This document shows, one piece after another, positions 1 through 7,640 of a DNA stretch of 46,245 bases. Each line of letters begins with the position of its first letter. The stretch's first letter is position 1. Source of the stretch: DATJPD01 sp036394195 (lineage in GTDB: Bacteria; Pseudomonadota; Alphaproteobacteria; CACIAM-22H2); assembly GCA_036394195.1 (NCBI GenBank), contig DASWFO010000160.1, forward strand, positions 1 to 46,245. Direction: 5' to 3'. A program made the position numbers and the translations under genes. Under the pieces are notes generated by a model. That model ran no database searches. It saw nothing but the letters and a program-made list of their open reading frames with translations, and had not been told where the DNA came from.

Positions 1-102
1 GATCTCGGCCGCCGGATCGGCGCCGCCGATGCGGCGCAAGGCGCCCAGCTCATCGACCCGGTCGATGAAGTCACGCAGGTCTTCGTAATCGGTCCGGCCC
101 AT
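1..102 (-). CDS. UbiD-family decarboxylase, N-terminal fragment (cut by window edge)
   Basis: Reading leftward from an ATG at 102 gives 34 codons open to the window edge. The peptide starts MGRTDYEDLRDFIDRVDELG and continues with ALRRI, the typical N-terminus of UbiD-family (de)carboxylases (a DLRxFI motif followed by a GELxRI-like motif). A GAGGGG ribosome-binding sequence lies just upstream, at about 106-112. UbiD enzymes use prenylated FMN to decarboxylate aromatic or alpha,beta-unsaturated acids. Only the extreme N-terminus is visible, so the substrate cannot be judged and the catalytic Glu/Asp/Arg residues are outside the window. The gene is divergent from the ABC importer at 208, and the roughly 105 bp between them must hold both promoters. 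Identification rests on the N-terminal motif only. Confidence 0.7.
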   Translation of the reverse strand, partial: MGRTDYEDLRDFIDRVDELGALRRIGGADPAAEI

Positions 103-207
103 CGATCCCCTCGCGTCCGCGGTTGTCCCGCATTGTGCCCCAACTCGGTGAGAAAAGACGATGGCGAGTCCAGCGCACCCTCGCGTAAGCTGGCCCGGGG
201 GAGAACC

Positions 208-1017
208 TTGGACGTCATCGTCGATAACCTGTCGCAGATCTGGGGCGACGCGAACGGGCGCGGTGTCACCGCTCTCGACCGCTTCTCGCACGTGTTCCGG
301 TCGCGCAAGTTCTCCTGCATCCTGGGCCCCAGCGGCTGCGGCAAAAGCACCCTCGTCCAGATCGTCGGCGGGCTCGAGACCGCGACGTCCGGCACGGTGC
401 GGATCGAAGACCCGGTGCCGCGCGGCACCCCACATGCGCTGGGCGCCGATTCGGTCATGGTGTGGCAGAACCTCAACCTGTTTCCCTGGCGCAGCGTGCT
501 CGACAACGTGGCCTTCGGGCTCGAGATGCGCGGCGCGCGGCGCGCCCTGCGCCACGAACGGGCTCGGGCGATGATCGCCTCGGTCGGCCTGCGGGGCTTC
601 GAGACGCATCTTCCGGGGCAGCTGTCGGGCGGCATGCGCCAGCGCGTGGCGCTGGGGCGGGCGCTGATCATGGAGCGGCCGATCCTGCTGATGGACGAGC
701 CGTTCGCGGCCCTCGACGCGCAGACCAAGATCGTGATGCAGGAGGAATTGCTGCGCATCTTCGACCAGACCCACAAGACGGTCCTCTTCGTCACCCACGC
801 GATCGACGAGGCGATCCTACTCGGCGACGAGGTGGTGGTGATGACCGCCCGCCCCGGCCGCATCAAGGAGGTCATCCCGGTCGACCTGCCGCGGCCGCGC
901 TCTCTCGAGATGGTCAGCACGCCGCGCTTCGGAGCGCTCTTCGACCGCGCCTTCCACCTGATCCGCGAAGAAGTGACCAAAGCCATGGCTGAGCAGACCG
1001 CCCAGGCGGGCGCCTGA
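208..1017 (+). CDS. ABC transporter ATP-binding protein, NitT/TauT (SsuB/TauB) type
   Basis: Cytoplasmic ATPase of an importer of the nitrate/sulfonate/taurine class. From the TTG at 208 the protein is 269 aa. Walker A GPSGCGKST lies at residues 40-48, followed by a Q-loop (VWQNLNLFPW), the signature LSGGMRQR, Walker B (ILLMDEPFAALD) and the switch histidine (FVTHAIDEA). The FPW after the Q-loop is typical of this subfamily. The frame is open back to a TTG at 133, but the TTG at 208 follows a GGGGGAG sequence at 197-203 and gives the usual family length, so I prefer it. The permease begins 1 bp after the stop. Substrate is unknown: these ATPases are called by family, and the neighbouring RidA and HpxZ-like genes hint at a nitrogenous compound. 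Confidence 0.9.
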   Translation: MDVIVDNLSQIWGDANGRGVTALDRFSHVFRSRKFSCILGPSGCGKSTLVQIVGGLETATSGTVRIEDPVPRGTPHALGADSVMVWQNLNLFPWRSVLDNVAFGLEMRGARRALRHERARAMIASVGLRGFETHLPGQLSGGMRQRVALGRALIMERPILLMDEPFAALDAQTKIVMQEELLRIFDQTHKTVLFVTHAIDEAILLGDEVVVMTARPGRIKEVIPVDLPRPRSLEMVSTPRFGALFDRAFHLIREEVTKAMAEQTAQAGA

Positions 1018-1018
1018 G

Positions 1019-1807
1019 ATGCGGCGGCCGCGCGCCACCCGGATCGCCGAGGCCGTGCTGCCGGCGGCGAGCGTCGTCGCCTTCATCGTGGGCTGGCAGC
1101 TCTTCGTCGACCTGCGCGGCATCGCGCCGATCTACCTGCCCGCGCCGACCGCGATCGCCACGACGCTTGTCCAGATGACGCTCGACGGGTCGCTCGCCTA
1201 TCACCTGGGCGTCACCTTGCTGCGCATCTTCGCCGGCTTCTTGCTCGCCGCGGTGACCGGCGTGTTCCTTGGCGTGCTCATGGGCATGTCGCGGCTGGTG
1301 GCGCGGATCGCCGACCCATGGATCGCGGCGCTCTATCCGCTGCCGAAAATCTCGCTGATCCCGCTCCTGATCATCTGGCTCGGCACCGGCGAGACCTACA
1401 AGATCGTGATCAGCGCGGTGACGGCGTTCTTTCCGATCGTGATGAGCACCTATGCCGGCGTGCGGCAGGTCGATCGTGGCCTGATCAAGGCGGCGCGCGA
1501 CCTCGGCGCCAACTCGCGCCAGATCCAGCTCAAGGTCGTGATCCCGGCTGCGATCCCGACCATCTTCGCCGGACTCCATCTCGGGATGGGCGTCACCATC
1601 ATCCTGGTCGTCGCCGCCGAAATGATCGGCGGCTCCAGCCGCAGCGGCATGGGCTATCTGCTGATCAACGCCGGACAGATCATGCAGACCGAGCAGGTGT
1701 TCGCGAGTCTGGTGGTGCTTGCCGTCATGGGGGCGCTCGTGATCAAGTTCCAGCAGTGGATCGACACCAAGGTGGCGCCATGGGCGGCGGGCCCCGGCGC
1801 ACATTGA
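1019..1807 (+). CDS. ABC transporter permease, NitT/TauT (SsuC/TauC) type
   Basis: Inner-membrane permease of 262 aa, the usual family size, with about six hydrophobic helices. The cytoplasmic EAA loop that docks the ATPase is visible as KAARDLGANSRQIQLKVVIP (about residues 158-177), followed by a helix beginning AAIPTIFAGLHLGMG. The start ATG lies 1 bp after the ATPase stop, so translation is probably coupled. It forms the transmembrane channel, presumably as a homodimer because no second permease is present. It belongs to the same transcript as the ATPase and, after a 60-bp gap containing an inverted repeat, the first binding protein. The family assignment is secure; the substrate is not. 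Confidence 0.92.
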   Translation: MRRPRATRIAEAVLPAASVVAFIVGWQLFVDLRGIAPIYLPAPTAIATTLVQMTLDGSLAYHLGVTLLRIFAGFLLAAVTGVFLGVLMGMSRLVARIADPWIAALYPLPKISLIPLLIIWLGTGETYKIVISAVTAFFPIVMSTYAGVRQVDRGLIKAARDLGANSRQIQLKVVIPAAIPTIFAGLHLGMGVTIILVVAAEMIGGSSRSGMGYLLINAGQIMQTEQVFASLVVLAVMGALVIKFQQWIDTKVAPWAAGPGAH

Positions 1808-1831
1808 CGGTGCCCAGAAAATAATCACGAC

Positions 1832-1845
1832 TGACTAAATAGTCA
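1832..1845. promoter_or_regulatory. TGACT-AAAT-AGTCA inverted repeat, possible operator
   Basis: A perfect 5-bp inverted repeat around AAAT lies in the AT-richer 60-bp gap between the permease and the first binding protein, about 20 bp before the ribosome-binding site. This shape is common for TetR- or MarR-type operators. Alternatively it is a weak RNA hairpin that sets the binding protein apart from the upstream genes. No regulator gene is adjacent. Confidence 0.35.
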
Positions 1846-1867
1846 CAACGGACGACAGGAGAGGGCC

Positions 1868-2923
1868 ATGAAGCTGTATCGGGCGTTCGGCGCGGCCTTG
1901 GGTCTGGGACTGGCGCTGGCCGCTGGTCCGCCGGAAGCCGCCGCCAAGGACCTCATCCGCATCGCCGAGGGGCCGTTCATGTCGGGCGGTGGGTTCTTCA
2001 TCGCCCGCGCCAAAGGCTATTTCGACAAGCTCGACCTGGCGATCGACACCAAGACCTTCGGCGACGGCTCGCTGGCGGTGCCGTCGATCATCGCCGGCGA
2101 GCTCGACATCACCTTCCTGCCCGCCGCGGCGAACCTGTTCAACAGCGTCGCCAAGGGCGCCCCGCTCGTGGTCATCCTGGACCGCGCGCTGAACCGGCCG
2201 GGCCGCGGCTACACCGTCGTCAATGTGAGCCAGGCGATGTACGACCAGGGTGTGCACACGATGGCCGACTTCGCGAAGCTCAAAGGCAAGCGGATCGGCG
2301 TCGGCGCGGTCGGCAGCATCAACCAGTTCAACGCGGCAAAGGTGCTGCTGAAGGCCGGGCTCGACCCCGCGAACGACGTGCAGTGGATCGTCAATGTCCC
2401 GCAGCCGGACCTGATGAAGATGCTGGGCCAGAACCAGGTCGAGGCGACAGACCTTGCCTATCAGTTCGGCTTCTTCGCCCAGAACAACAAATGGGGGCCG
2501 ATGATCGCCAATGGCGACGAGATCGCGCCGAACGCGCAGATCTCGACCTACGCGGCGCGCAAGGATTTCCTGGCCAAGAACCACGACGCCGCGGTCCGCT
2601 TCACGGTCGCCTACCTGCAGGGGATCAAGGAGTTCAACGCCGCCGCCGGCGATCCCGACAAGCATCCCGACATCGTCGAGATCCTGGCCAAGAACACCGC
2701 CCTCGATAAGCCGGAGCTGGTGAAGGCCATCGCCCCGCACTGGTCCTATATCGCGGAAGACGCCATGCCGAACGTCGCCTCGATCATGGAGATGCAGGAG
2801 TTCTGGAGCAGCAAGTACTTCCCGTATGTCGACAAGAAGGTATCGGAGGCGCAGCTCTTCGACCTGTCGATCGCGAAGGAAGCCAAGGAGCGCTGGGAGC
2901 GCGACAAGCCGTTCGGCCCCTGA
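1868..2923 (+). CDS. ABC transporter periplasmic substrate-binding protein, NitT/TauT type (first of two)
   Basis: 351 aa. The N-terminus is a classic Sec signal (MKLYRAFGAALGLGLALAAG, probable cleavage after the AAA near residue 27), followed by a mature domain starting KDLIRIAEGPF. The family layout is clear: an early segment GGFFIARAKGYFDKLDLAID, then the domain-crossing GKRIGVGAVGSINQFNAAKVLLKAGLDP. The ATG follows a strong AGGAGAGGG ribosome-binding sequence. It delivers solute to the permease encoded just upstream. A second, clearly different NitT/TauT-like binding protein lies at 3368, so this importer may use two receptors with different specificities. No residue pattern I recognise fixes the ligand (sulfonate, nitrate, pyrimidine precursor or other). 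Confidence 0.9.
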   Translation: MKLYRAFGAALGLGLALAAGPPEAAAKDLIRIAEGPFMSGGGFFIARAKGYFDKLDLAIDTKTFGDGSLAVPSIIAGELDITFLPAAANLFNSVAKGAPLVVILDRALNRPGRGYTVVNVSQAMYDQGVHTMADFAKLKGKRIGVGAVGSINQFNAAKVLLKAGLDPANDVQWIVNVPQPDLMKMLGQNQVEATDLAYQFGFFAQNNKWGPMIANGDEIAPNAQISTYAARKDFLAKNHDAAVRFTVAYLQGIKEFNAAAGDPDKHPDIVEILAKNTALDKPELVKAIAPHWSYIAEDAMPNVASIMEMQEFWSSKYFPYVDKKVSEAQLFDLSIAKEAKERWERDKPFGP

Positions 2924-2951
2924 GCAATAGCCGAGTGAGCCGGAGGACCGC

Positions 2952-3356
2952 ATGAGCAGACCCCCCAAGACGCACAAGCGACGCTACATCAAGCACGACG
3001 CCGCCCAGGCACGCGCCTATTCGCGCGCCGTGATCACCGAAGGCGGCACAGTGGTTTGGCTGGCCGGCCAGACCGCGGTCGAGGATTCGGCCGGCGAATC
3101 GCTGGCCGGGAACTTCGACGGCCAGGTGCGCGAGATTTTCGCCCGCCTCGGCAAGACCCTGGCGAAGGCCGGCGGCGAGCTGGGCGACATGGTGACGATG
3201 ACGGTATTCATCACCGACCCGCGCCATGGCGACCGGTTCACGCAGATCCGCCGCGAGATCTTCGGCGATGATTTCCCGGCCAGCGCCTTGATCACCGTCG
3301 CCGGGCTGGCGCGGCCGGAAATGCTGGTCGAGGTCCAGGGGATCGCCGTCATCTGA
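2952..3356 (+). CDS. RidA family protein (YjgF/YER057c/UK114)
   Basis: 134 aa, about family length, with the single RidA fold. RidA proteins are small trimers that hydrolyse reactive enamine/imine intermediates to keto acids and ammonia; subfamilies act as pathway-specific deaminases. The C-terminal signature (ARPEMLVEVQGIAVI) keeps the conserved arginine that binds the substrate carboxylate, and the central GGELGDMVTMTVFITD segment is typical. The ATG follows a GGAGG sequence, 28 bp after the first binding protein and 12 bp before the second, so it is inside the transporter operon. This position suggests a dedicated role in catabolism of the imported compound. A second RidA gene, not closely similar, is at 8864. 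Confidence 0.9.
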   Translation: MSRPPKTHKRRYIKHDAAQARAYSRAVITEGGTVVWLAGQTAVEDSAGESLAGNFDGQVREIFARLGKTLAKAGGELGDMVTMTVFITDPRHGDRFTQIRREIFGDDFPASALITVAGLARPEMLVEVQGIAVI

Positions 3357-3367
3357 GGGGGAACGAC

Positions 3368-4354
3368 ATGACCCGGGTCTTACGCTGCACGGCCACCGCC
3401 GCACTGCTGCTCGCGGGTGCGGTCACCGCGCCGGCGCCAGTCCGCGCGGCCGACAAACCGTCGGTGACGATCGGCTTTGTCGCCATGCTGTCGGAGTTCT
3501 GGCCGGCGATGGTCGCCGACCGCAAGGGCTTCTTCGACGAGGCCGGCATCAAGGCCGACATCGTGACCACCAGTGCCAGCGCCAAGTCGGTCCAGATGGC
3601 CGCGATCGGGGCGATCAACGTCGGCACCGGCTCGCTCCTCGATGCGACCCGCGGGATCGACGCCGGCGCCGACATCAAGGTCGTCGCCAGCGGCGTCGTG
3701 ATCTCGACCACCATGCTGTACGCCCGTCCGGAGATTCGCAGCGTCGCCGAGCTCAAGGGCAAGCGCGTCATGGTCGGCGGCCCCAAGGACATCACCAATG
3801 TCTGGTGGGCCGCGATGGCGAAGGCCTCCGGCCTCGACGGCGCCACGGATGTCGACCTGCTGTTCGCCGGCGCCACTCCCGACCGCTACGCGGCCCTGGT
3901 CGGCGGCGTCGACGCGGTCGCCGTCTCGACGCCGATGGCATTTTCAGCCGAGCAAAAGGGCTACGCCAATCTTGGCCTGATGGGGCCGTTCATTCCCGAC
4001 CTGCCCTATATCGCCTGGTACGCGAACGGCCCGTGGGCGAAGGCCAACCGCGGCGCGGTGACAGCCTTCGTCAAAGGGCTGAGCCGCGGCGTCGACTTCA
4101 TCTACGAGACGAAGAATCGGGCGGAGGCGGCCGCCATCCTGGCCGACTTCACCAAGGTGAGCGCGGACGACGCGCTGAAGACCTACGACCTGATCGTCCG
4201 GATCAAGGCCTTTGCACCCGGCGTCGGCTTCACCGATGCCAGCGTCAACGAAACGCAGAAGGTGCTGATCGAGATGGGCGACATGAAGCCGCCCGCGAAG
4301 CCAGTGGCGGCGATCTACGACGACAGCTTCGTGAAAGCGGTCGCCGGCAAGTAG
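3368..4354 (+). CDS. ABC transporter periplasmic substrate-binding protein, NitT/TauT type (second of two)
   Basis: 328 aa with a Sec signal peptide (about residues 1-27, ending PVRAA) and a mature part starting DKPSVTIGFVAMLSEFWPAMVADRKG-type sequence, where a fast-growing residue stretch FFDEAGIKADIV marks the periplasmic-binding fold of the SsuA/TauA class. The start follows AGGGGG. It is only distantly similar to the protein at 1868 by eye, so this is a second receptor rather than a recent tandem duplicate. It ends the rightward importer operon and is convergent with the HpxZ-like gene, whose stop is 6 bp away. Two receptors with one ATPase and one permease is unusual for this importer class. 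Confidence 0.88.
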   Translation: MTRVLRCTATAALLLAGAVTAPAPVRAADKPSVTIGFVAMLSEFWPAMVADRKGFFDEAGIKADIVTTSASAKSVQMAAIGAINVGTGSLLDATRGIDAGADIKVVASGVVISTTMLYARPEIRSVAELKGKRVMVGGPKDITNVWWAAMAKASGLDGATDVDLLFAGATPDRYAALVGGVDAVAVSTPMAFSAEQKGYANLGLMGPFIPDLPYIAWYANGPWAKANRGAVTAFVKGLSRGVDFIYETKNRAEAAAILADFTKVSADDALKTYDLIVRIKAFAPGVGFTDASVNETQKVLIEMGDMKPPAKPVAAIYDDSFVKAVAGK

Positions 4355-4360
4355 CCACAC

Positions 4361-4735
4361 CTACATAAACGACACATGCGCGCAGGCGATCCGCCAGCCC
4401 TCCGGCGTCCGGATCCACGTCTGGCTCTGCCGGCCGATGCGGTCGCTGCCCGGCTTGGTCGATTCCGTGTTCGCGACGCCGAAGTCGCGGCCGAAGGTGG
4501 TGATCCGCGTGTTGCGCAAGGTTCGGCGCGGATCGAGGACGACCCGGTTCTTGCGGAATTCCGCGATCTCATCGTAGCTGTACAGCAGCTCGGCGGCGCC
4601 GTAGCGCAAGGTCAAAGGGCTGTTCCAGAACAAGCCGTTCAAGGTCTCGGCATCGTTGGTGACCAGGGCGCGCTCGTATTGCTCGAACGCCGCCGTCAGC
4701 TCCGCCAGCACCTCTGGAATGTCAACTTCGAGCAC
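4361..4735 (-). CDS. HpxZ/AtzH-like protein (DUF3225, NTF2-like fold)
   Basis: 124 aa from the GTG at 4735, which follows a GGAGGGG sequence; the frame stays open upstream to 4882 but that extension is Arg/Cys-rich and lacks family character. The protein reads LEVDIPEVLAELTAAFEQYE, then LFWNSPLTLRYG, and ends with TWIRTPEGWRIACAHVSFM, matching the DUF3225/AtzH-like family. Family members sit in oxalurate (HpxZ) and s-triazine/cyanurate (AtzH) catabolic clusters next to amidases. NTF2-like folds can be small enzymes or binding proteins, and the exact role of HpxZ is not well settled. No amidase is visible here. Convergent to the two-receptor importer, it supports a nitrogenous, possibly ureide or cyclic-amide, substrate for that system. 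Confidence 0.75.
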   Translation of the reverse strand: MLEVDIPEVLAELTAAFEQYERALVTNDAETLNGLFWNSPLTLRYGAAELLYSYDEIAEFRKNRVVLDPRRTLRNTRITTFGRDFGVANTESTKPGSDRIGRQSQTWIRTPEGWRIACAHVSFM

Positions 4736-4868
4736 GTCGTCCCCTCCCTGTCGCAAGGCCGGGCATCTTGACACAAAAACCGACCGGCGTGATCGTCGGC
4801 ACGGGCACGGAGCTTGCTTCCCCGCCACACGCGTCGCAGCTGTGCTCCGGCGCCGAAAGAGGTTTTCC

Positions 4869-5654
4869 ATGATCATCCGCAAGGAACAGGATGTCGGCTT
4901 CGCCGTCCTCGGCCAGACCGATCATTCGCGCTTCGTCGGGCAGCTGGCGGCGCATTGGGGCAACGCCGATTTCGCGACGCCGCAGCCGTATGAATCGGTG
5001 GTGCGCGCCGCCACGTTCCACGACTACGGCTGGCTGCGCTACGAGACCAACCCGCTGTTCAATGAAAAGACCGGCCAGCCATTTCCGTTCCTCGAGGTGC
5101 CGCTCACCGAAGCGCAAATGGGCTCCTATCAATGGAGCCTCGACTGGATGGCCGATATCGACCCGTATTCGGGCCTGATCGTCAATACGCACCGCACCGG
5201 CCTATGGAAACAGCGCTACGAAACGATCAAGCACCCGAAAGGGTATGTGCTCAAAAATCCGAGCCCGGAGGTCCAGGCGTTCATCACGAAGAACGAGGCG
5301 TGGCAGCGCGACACGCGCTCACGCGTCGACGACGGGACGTTCTGGACCAATTACCGGCTGATGCAGGTGTGGGACCTGCTCGGCCTGTTTTTCTGCTGCC
5401 AAAACCCCTACGAGGACTATATCGAGCCGGTGCCCACGGCCTATGGCAAGGACGACGCCGACGGTGTGCGGCTGGCGATGAAGCCGCTCGGCAACAACAA
5501 GGTCCTGTTCGACCCGTTCCCGTTCGATGTCAGGCCCTGCCATGTGCAGCTGAGCATCAAGCGGCTGCCGAGCCAGACGTTCCCGAACAGCGAAGCGTTC
5601 CGCCGGGCCTATTTCCAGGCCAACGCGGAGCTGCTCGAGTTCGAGCTGGTGTAA
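4869..5654 (+). CDS. DUF3891 family protein
   Basis: 261 aa from the ATG at 4869; the frame is open further upstream, but the extension overlaps the promoter and start of the divergent HpxZ-like gene. The protein starts MIIRKEQDVGFAVLGQTDHS and carries FVGQLAAHWG, then ATFHDYGW about 30 residues later. The spaced H...H and HD pattern recalls HD-type metal sites, but this is my inference; the family has no assigned function. It is soluble, without signal peptide or membrane helix. A CurA-like oxidoreductase starts 9 bp downstream, so the two are probably cotranscribed. The 133 bp upstream is a divergent promoter region shared with the HpxZ-like gene. Confidence 0.8.
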   Translation: MIIRKEQDVGFAVLGQTDHSRFVGQLAAHWGNADFATPQPYESVVRAATFHDYGWLRYETNPLFNEKTGQPFPFLEVPLTEAQMGSYQWSLDWMADIDPYSGLIVNTHRTGLWKQRYETIKHPKGYVLKNPSPEVQAFITKNEAWQRDTRSRVDDGTFWTNYRLMQVWDLLGLFFCCQNPYEDYIEPVPTAYGKDDADGVRLAMKPLGNNKVLFDPFPFDVRPCHVQLSIKRLPSQTFPNSEAFRRAYFQANAELLEFELV

Positions 5655-5663
5655 GAGGCCGCC

Positions 5664-6674
5664 GTGCGGCCGAACACCAATCGCCAGGTGCGGCTGAAAT
5701 CCCGCCCCAGCGGCATTCCGCAGGCGGAGAACTTCGAGGTCGTCAACGAGCCAGTGCCCGAGTTGCGCGACGGCGACGTGTTGGTGCGCAATGACTTCCT
5801 GTCGGTCGATCCGGCGATGCGCGGCTGGGTCAGCGCGGTTGCGAATTACGCAAAGCCGGTCGGCCTCGGCGAGGTGATGCGCTCGTTCGCCGCCGGCGAA
5901 GTGATCGCCTCGCGCCATCCCGGCTATGCCGAGGGCGACCGGGTGATGGGTCTCCTGGGCTGGCAGGATTATGCGGTCACCGACGGCAGCGCCATCACCC
6001 GCAAGGTCAAGGAGACGGACCTGCCGCTGTCGCTGTCGCTCGGCATTCTCGGGCTGAACGGGGTCACCGCGTATTTCGCGCTGCTCGACGTCGGCGAGCC
6101 GCGGCCCGGCGACACGGTCGTGGTGTCGACGGCCGCCGGTGCCGTCGGCTCGGCGGTCGGCCAGATCGCCAAAATCGGCGGCTGCCGCACGGTCGGCATC
6201 GCCGGCGGGCCGGTGAAGACCAAGCTGTGCCTGGACCTGTTCGGCTATGACGAGGCGATCGACTACAAGGCCGGACGGCTCGACGAGGCGCTGGCGGCGG
6301 CCTGCCCGCGCGGCGCGGACGTCTATTTCGACAACACGGCGGGGCCGATCAGCGACGCGGTGATGCGCCGGCTGGCCACCGGGGCCCGCGTCGTGATCTG
6401 CGGCACGGCGTCGGTCGCGAGCTGGGACCCGCCACCGACCGGCCCGCGGGTCGAGCGCCACGTCCTGGTCAAGCGCGCGCGGATCCAGGGCTTCCTCATG
6501 TTCGACTATCAACATCGCTACGAGGAAGCGGTGACGCGGCTCGCCGACTGGATACGCGCGGGGCGGCTGCGCTATCGCGAGGACATCCTCGACGGACTCG
6601 AGCGCTGCCCCGACGCCATCGCCGGGCTCTATCGCGGCGAGAACCTGGGAAAGCGCCTGATCCGGCTGCGATAG
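5664..6674 (+). CDS. NADP-dependent oxidoreductase, zinc-free MDR family (CurA/YncB-like)
   Basis: 336 aa from a GTG with a GAGGCC sequence upstream. This is the leukotriene B4 12-hydroxydehydrogenase/CurA-like branch of medium-chain reductases, which reduce activated double bonds (for example alkenals or curcumin) with NADPH. Visible markers are LSVDPAMRGWVS near residue 50, the Rossmann segment GDTVVVSTAAGAVGSAVGQI (about 149-168), then GCRTVGIAGGPVKTKLC, and the tail GLYRGENLGKRLIRL. Zinc-binding cysteines are absent, as expected for this branch. It follows the DUF3891 gene by 9 bp. The physiological substrate cannot be inferred. Confidence 0.88.
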   Translation: MRPNTNRQVRLKSRPSGIPQAENFEVVNEPVPELRDGDVLVRNDFLSVDPAMRGWVSAVANYAKPVGLGEVMRSFAAGEVIASRHPGYAEGDRVMGLLGWQDYAVTDGSAITRKVKETDLPLSLSLGILGLNGVTAYFALLDVGEPRPGDTVVVSTAAGAVGSAVGQIAKIGGCRTVGIAGGPVKTKLCLDLFGYDEAIDYKAGRLDEALAAACPRGADVYFDNTAGPISDAVMRRLATGARVVICGTASVASWDPPPTGPRVERHVLVKRARIQGFLMFDYQHRYEEAVTRLADWIRAGRLRYREDILDGLERCPDAIAGLYRGENLGKRLIRLR

Positions 6675-6691
6675 GCGAGGCATTTTTAATT

Positions 6692-6829
6692 CGTCATGCG
6701 CGCGAAAGCGGGCATCCCCAAGTCTTGTACGCGCCCGCCGGCGCTTCGCGGCGGCGCAGCGCAAGATGCCGCTGAACCATGGATTCCCGCCAGGTGCTCG
6801 CGAAACGCGACACCGGCGCGGGAATGACG
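6692..6829. repeat. Dispersed palindromic repeat, family A copy 1
   Basis: The element opens with CGTCATGCGCGCGAAAGC and closes with GCGCGGGAATGACG, enclosing ATGGATTCCCGC-type inner arms and a GC-rich middle. It belongs with the elements at 9941 and 43571, which share CGTCATTCCCGC ends. It fills most of the gap between the oxidoreductase and the DMT pair. The next gene's frame is nominally open through it, which is one reason to start that gene at 6907. Confidence 0.6.
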
Positions 6830-6906
6830 CAGGGAAATACGTTCTTCCACAAATCCCGATCGAAAGGCCGGATAGTCGCCAGGGCGCGAAGTTGCTAGGT
6901 TGCGGG

Positions 6907-7311
6907 ATGACTCGAATCCCGCTCCGGCTCATCACCGGCCTCATCCTCGCAATCGTGCTCGACACGGCGGTGCAGCTCACCTGGAAGGTCGCGGCGGCGC
7001 GCATTCCCAGCACCTTCGACTTGTCGGCGACCGCCCTGGCCGCGGTCCACGACCCGATCTTTATCGCCGTCGCGGTCCTGATCGCGGCACAGCTCATCAA
7101 TTGGTTGCGGGTGCTCGATCTCGCCGATTTGAGCTATGCCCAGCCGATCACGGCGCTCTCCTACCTGTCGGTGTGTTTCCTGTCGGCAAAATACTTCGGC
7201 GAGACTCTCGAGGTCGGACAGCTGGTCGGGCTCGGCCTTATTTTTGCCGGGGTGTGGCTGGTCAGCCGCACCGACCACGCGACGCCGTCGGCCAAGATCG
7301 TCGCACCATGA
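6907..7311 (+). CDS. Small DMT/EamA-half (SMR-like) membrane protein, subunit 1
   Basis: 134 aa with four predicted hydrophobic helices: about residues 6-25, 49-68, 78-97 and 104-122. The segment LADLSYAQPITALSYLSVCF followed by FGETLEVGQLVGLGLIFAGV matches the pattern of SMR/ArnE-ArnF-type half transporters of the drug/metabolite superfamily. The ATG at 6907 is chosen because the open frame upstream runs through a dispersed repeat; no strong ribosome-binding site is visible. Its stop overlaps the next start (ATGA at 7308-7311), implying coupled translation with a second half transporter, so the two probably act as a heterodimer. Possible substrates include lipid-linked sugars or small metabolites; nothing in the sequence decides. 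Confidence 0.82.
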   Translation: MTRIPLRLITGLILAIVLDTAVQLTWKVAAARIPSTFDLSATALAAVHDPIFIAVAVLIAAQLINWLRVLDLADLSYAQPITALSYLSVCFLSAKYFGETLEVGQLVGLGLIFAGVWLVSRTDHATPSAKIVAP

Positions 7312-7640
7312 CACTGACGGCGTTGGGCATCCTGCTGGTGATTCTGTGCACGGTTGTGGAAGGGTTCGCCCAGGTCTTCCTGAAGAAGTCGGCCCTGGCC
7401 GCCGCCTCGGCGCGGGTTTGGCTGGTCCTCGGCGTCGCATTTTTCCTGTTGGAGGCGCTGCTCTACACGGGCGCGCTGCGGCTGCTCGACGTCAGCACGG
7501 CCTACCCGATCGGCAGCCTGAGCTTCGTCGCCGTCACGGTTCTATCAAAATGGCTGCTCCACGAGCACGTGACGAACACGCGATGGCTGGGGGTCGGCCT
7601 CATCCTGATCGGTGCGACACTGGTGGCGGCGCACGCGTGA
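7308..7640 (+). CDS. Small DMT/SMR-like membrane protein, subunit 2
   Basis: 110 aa, four hydrophobic helices, the canonical SMR size. It has FAQVFLKKSA in helix 1 where EmrE-type proteins carry their glutamate; here a glutamate precedes it (VVEGFAQV). Helix 3 reads LDVSTAYPIGSLSFVAVTVL and helix 4 WLGVGLILIGATLVAAHA. It is distinct from subunit 1, which argues for a paired heterodimer with opposite insertion, as known for ArnE/ArnF and paired SMR proteins. It overlaps subunit 1 by 4 bp and the following acyltransferase start by 4 bp (GTGA at 7637-7640), so the three proteins are probably made in fixed ratio. Confidence 0.83.
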   Translation: MTLTALGILLVILCTVVEGFAQVFLKKSALAAASARVWLVLGVAFFLLEALLYTGALRLLDVSTAYPIGSLSFVAVTVLSKWLLHEHVTNTRWLGVGLILIGATLVAAHA

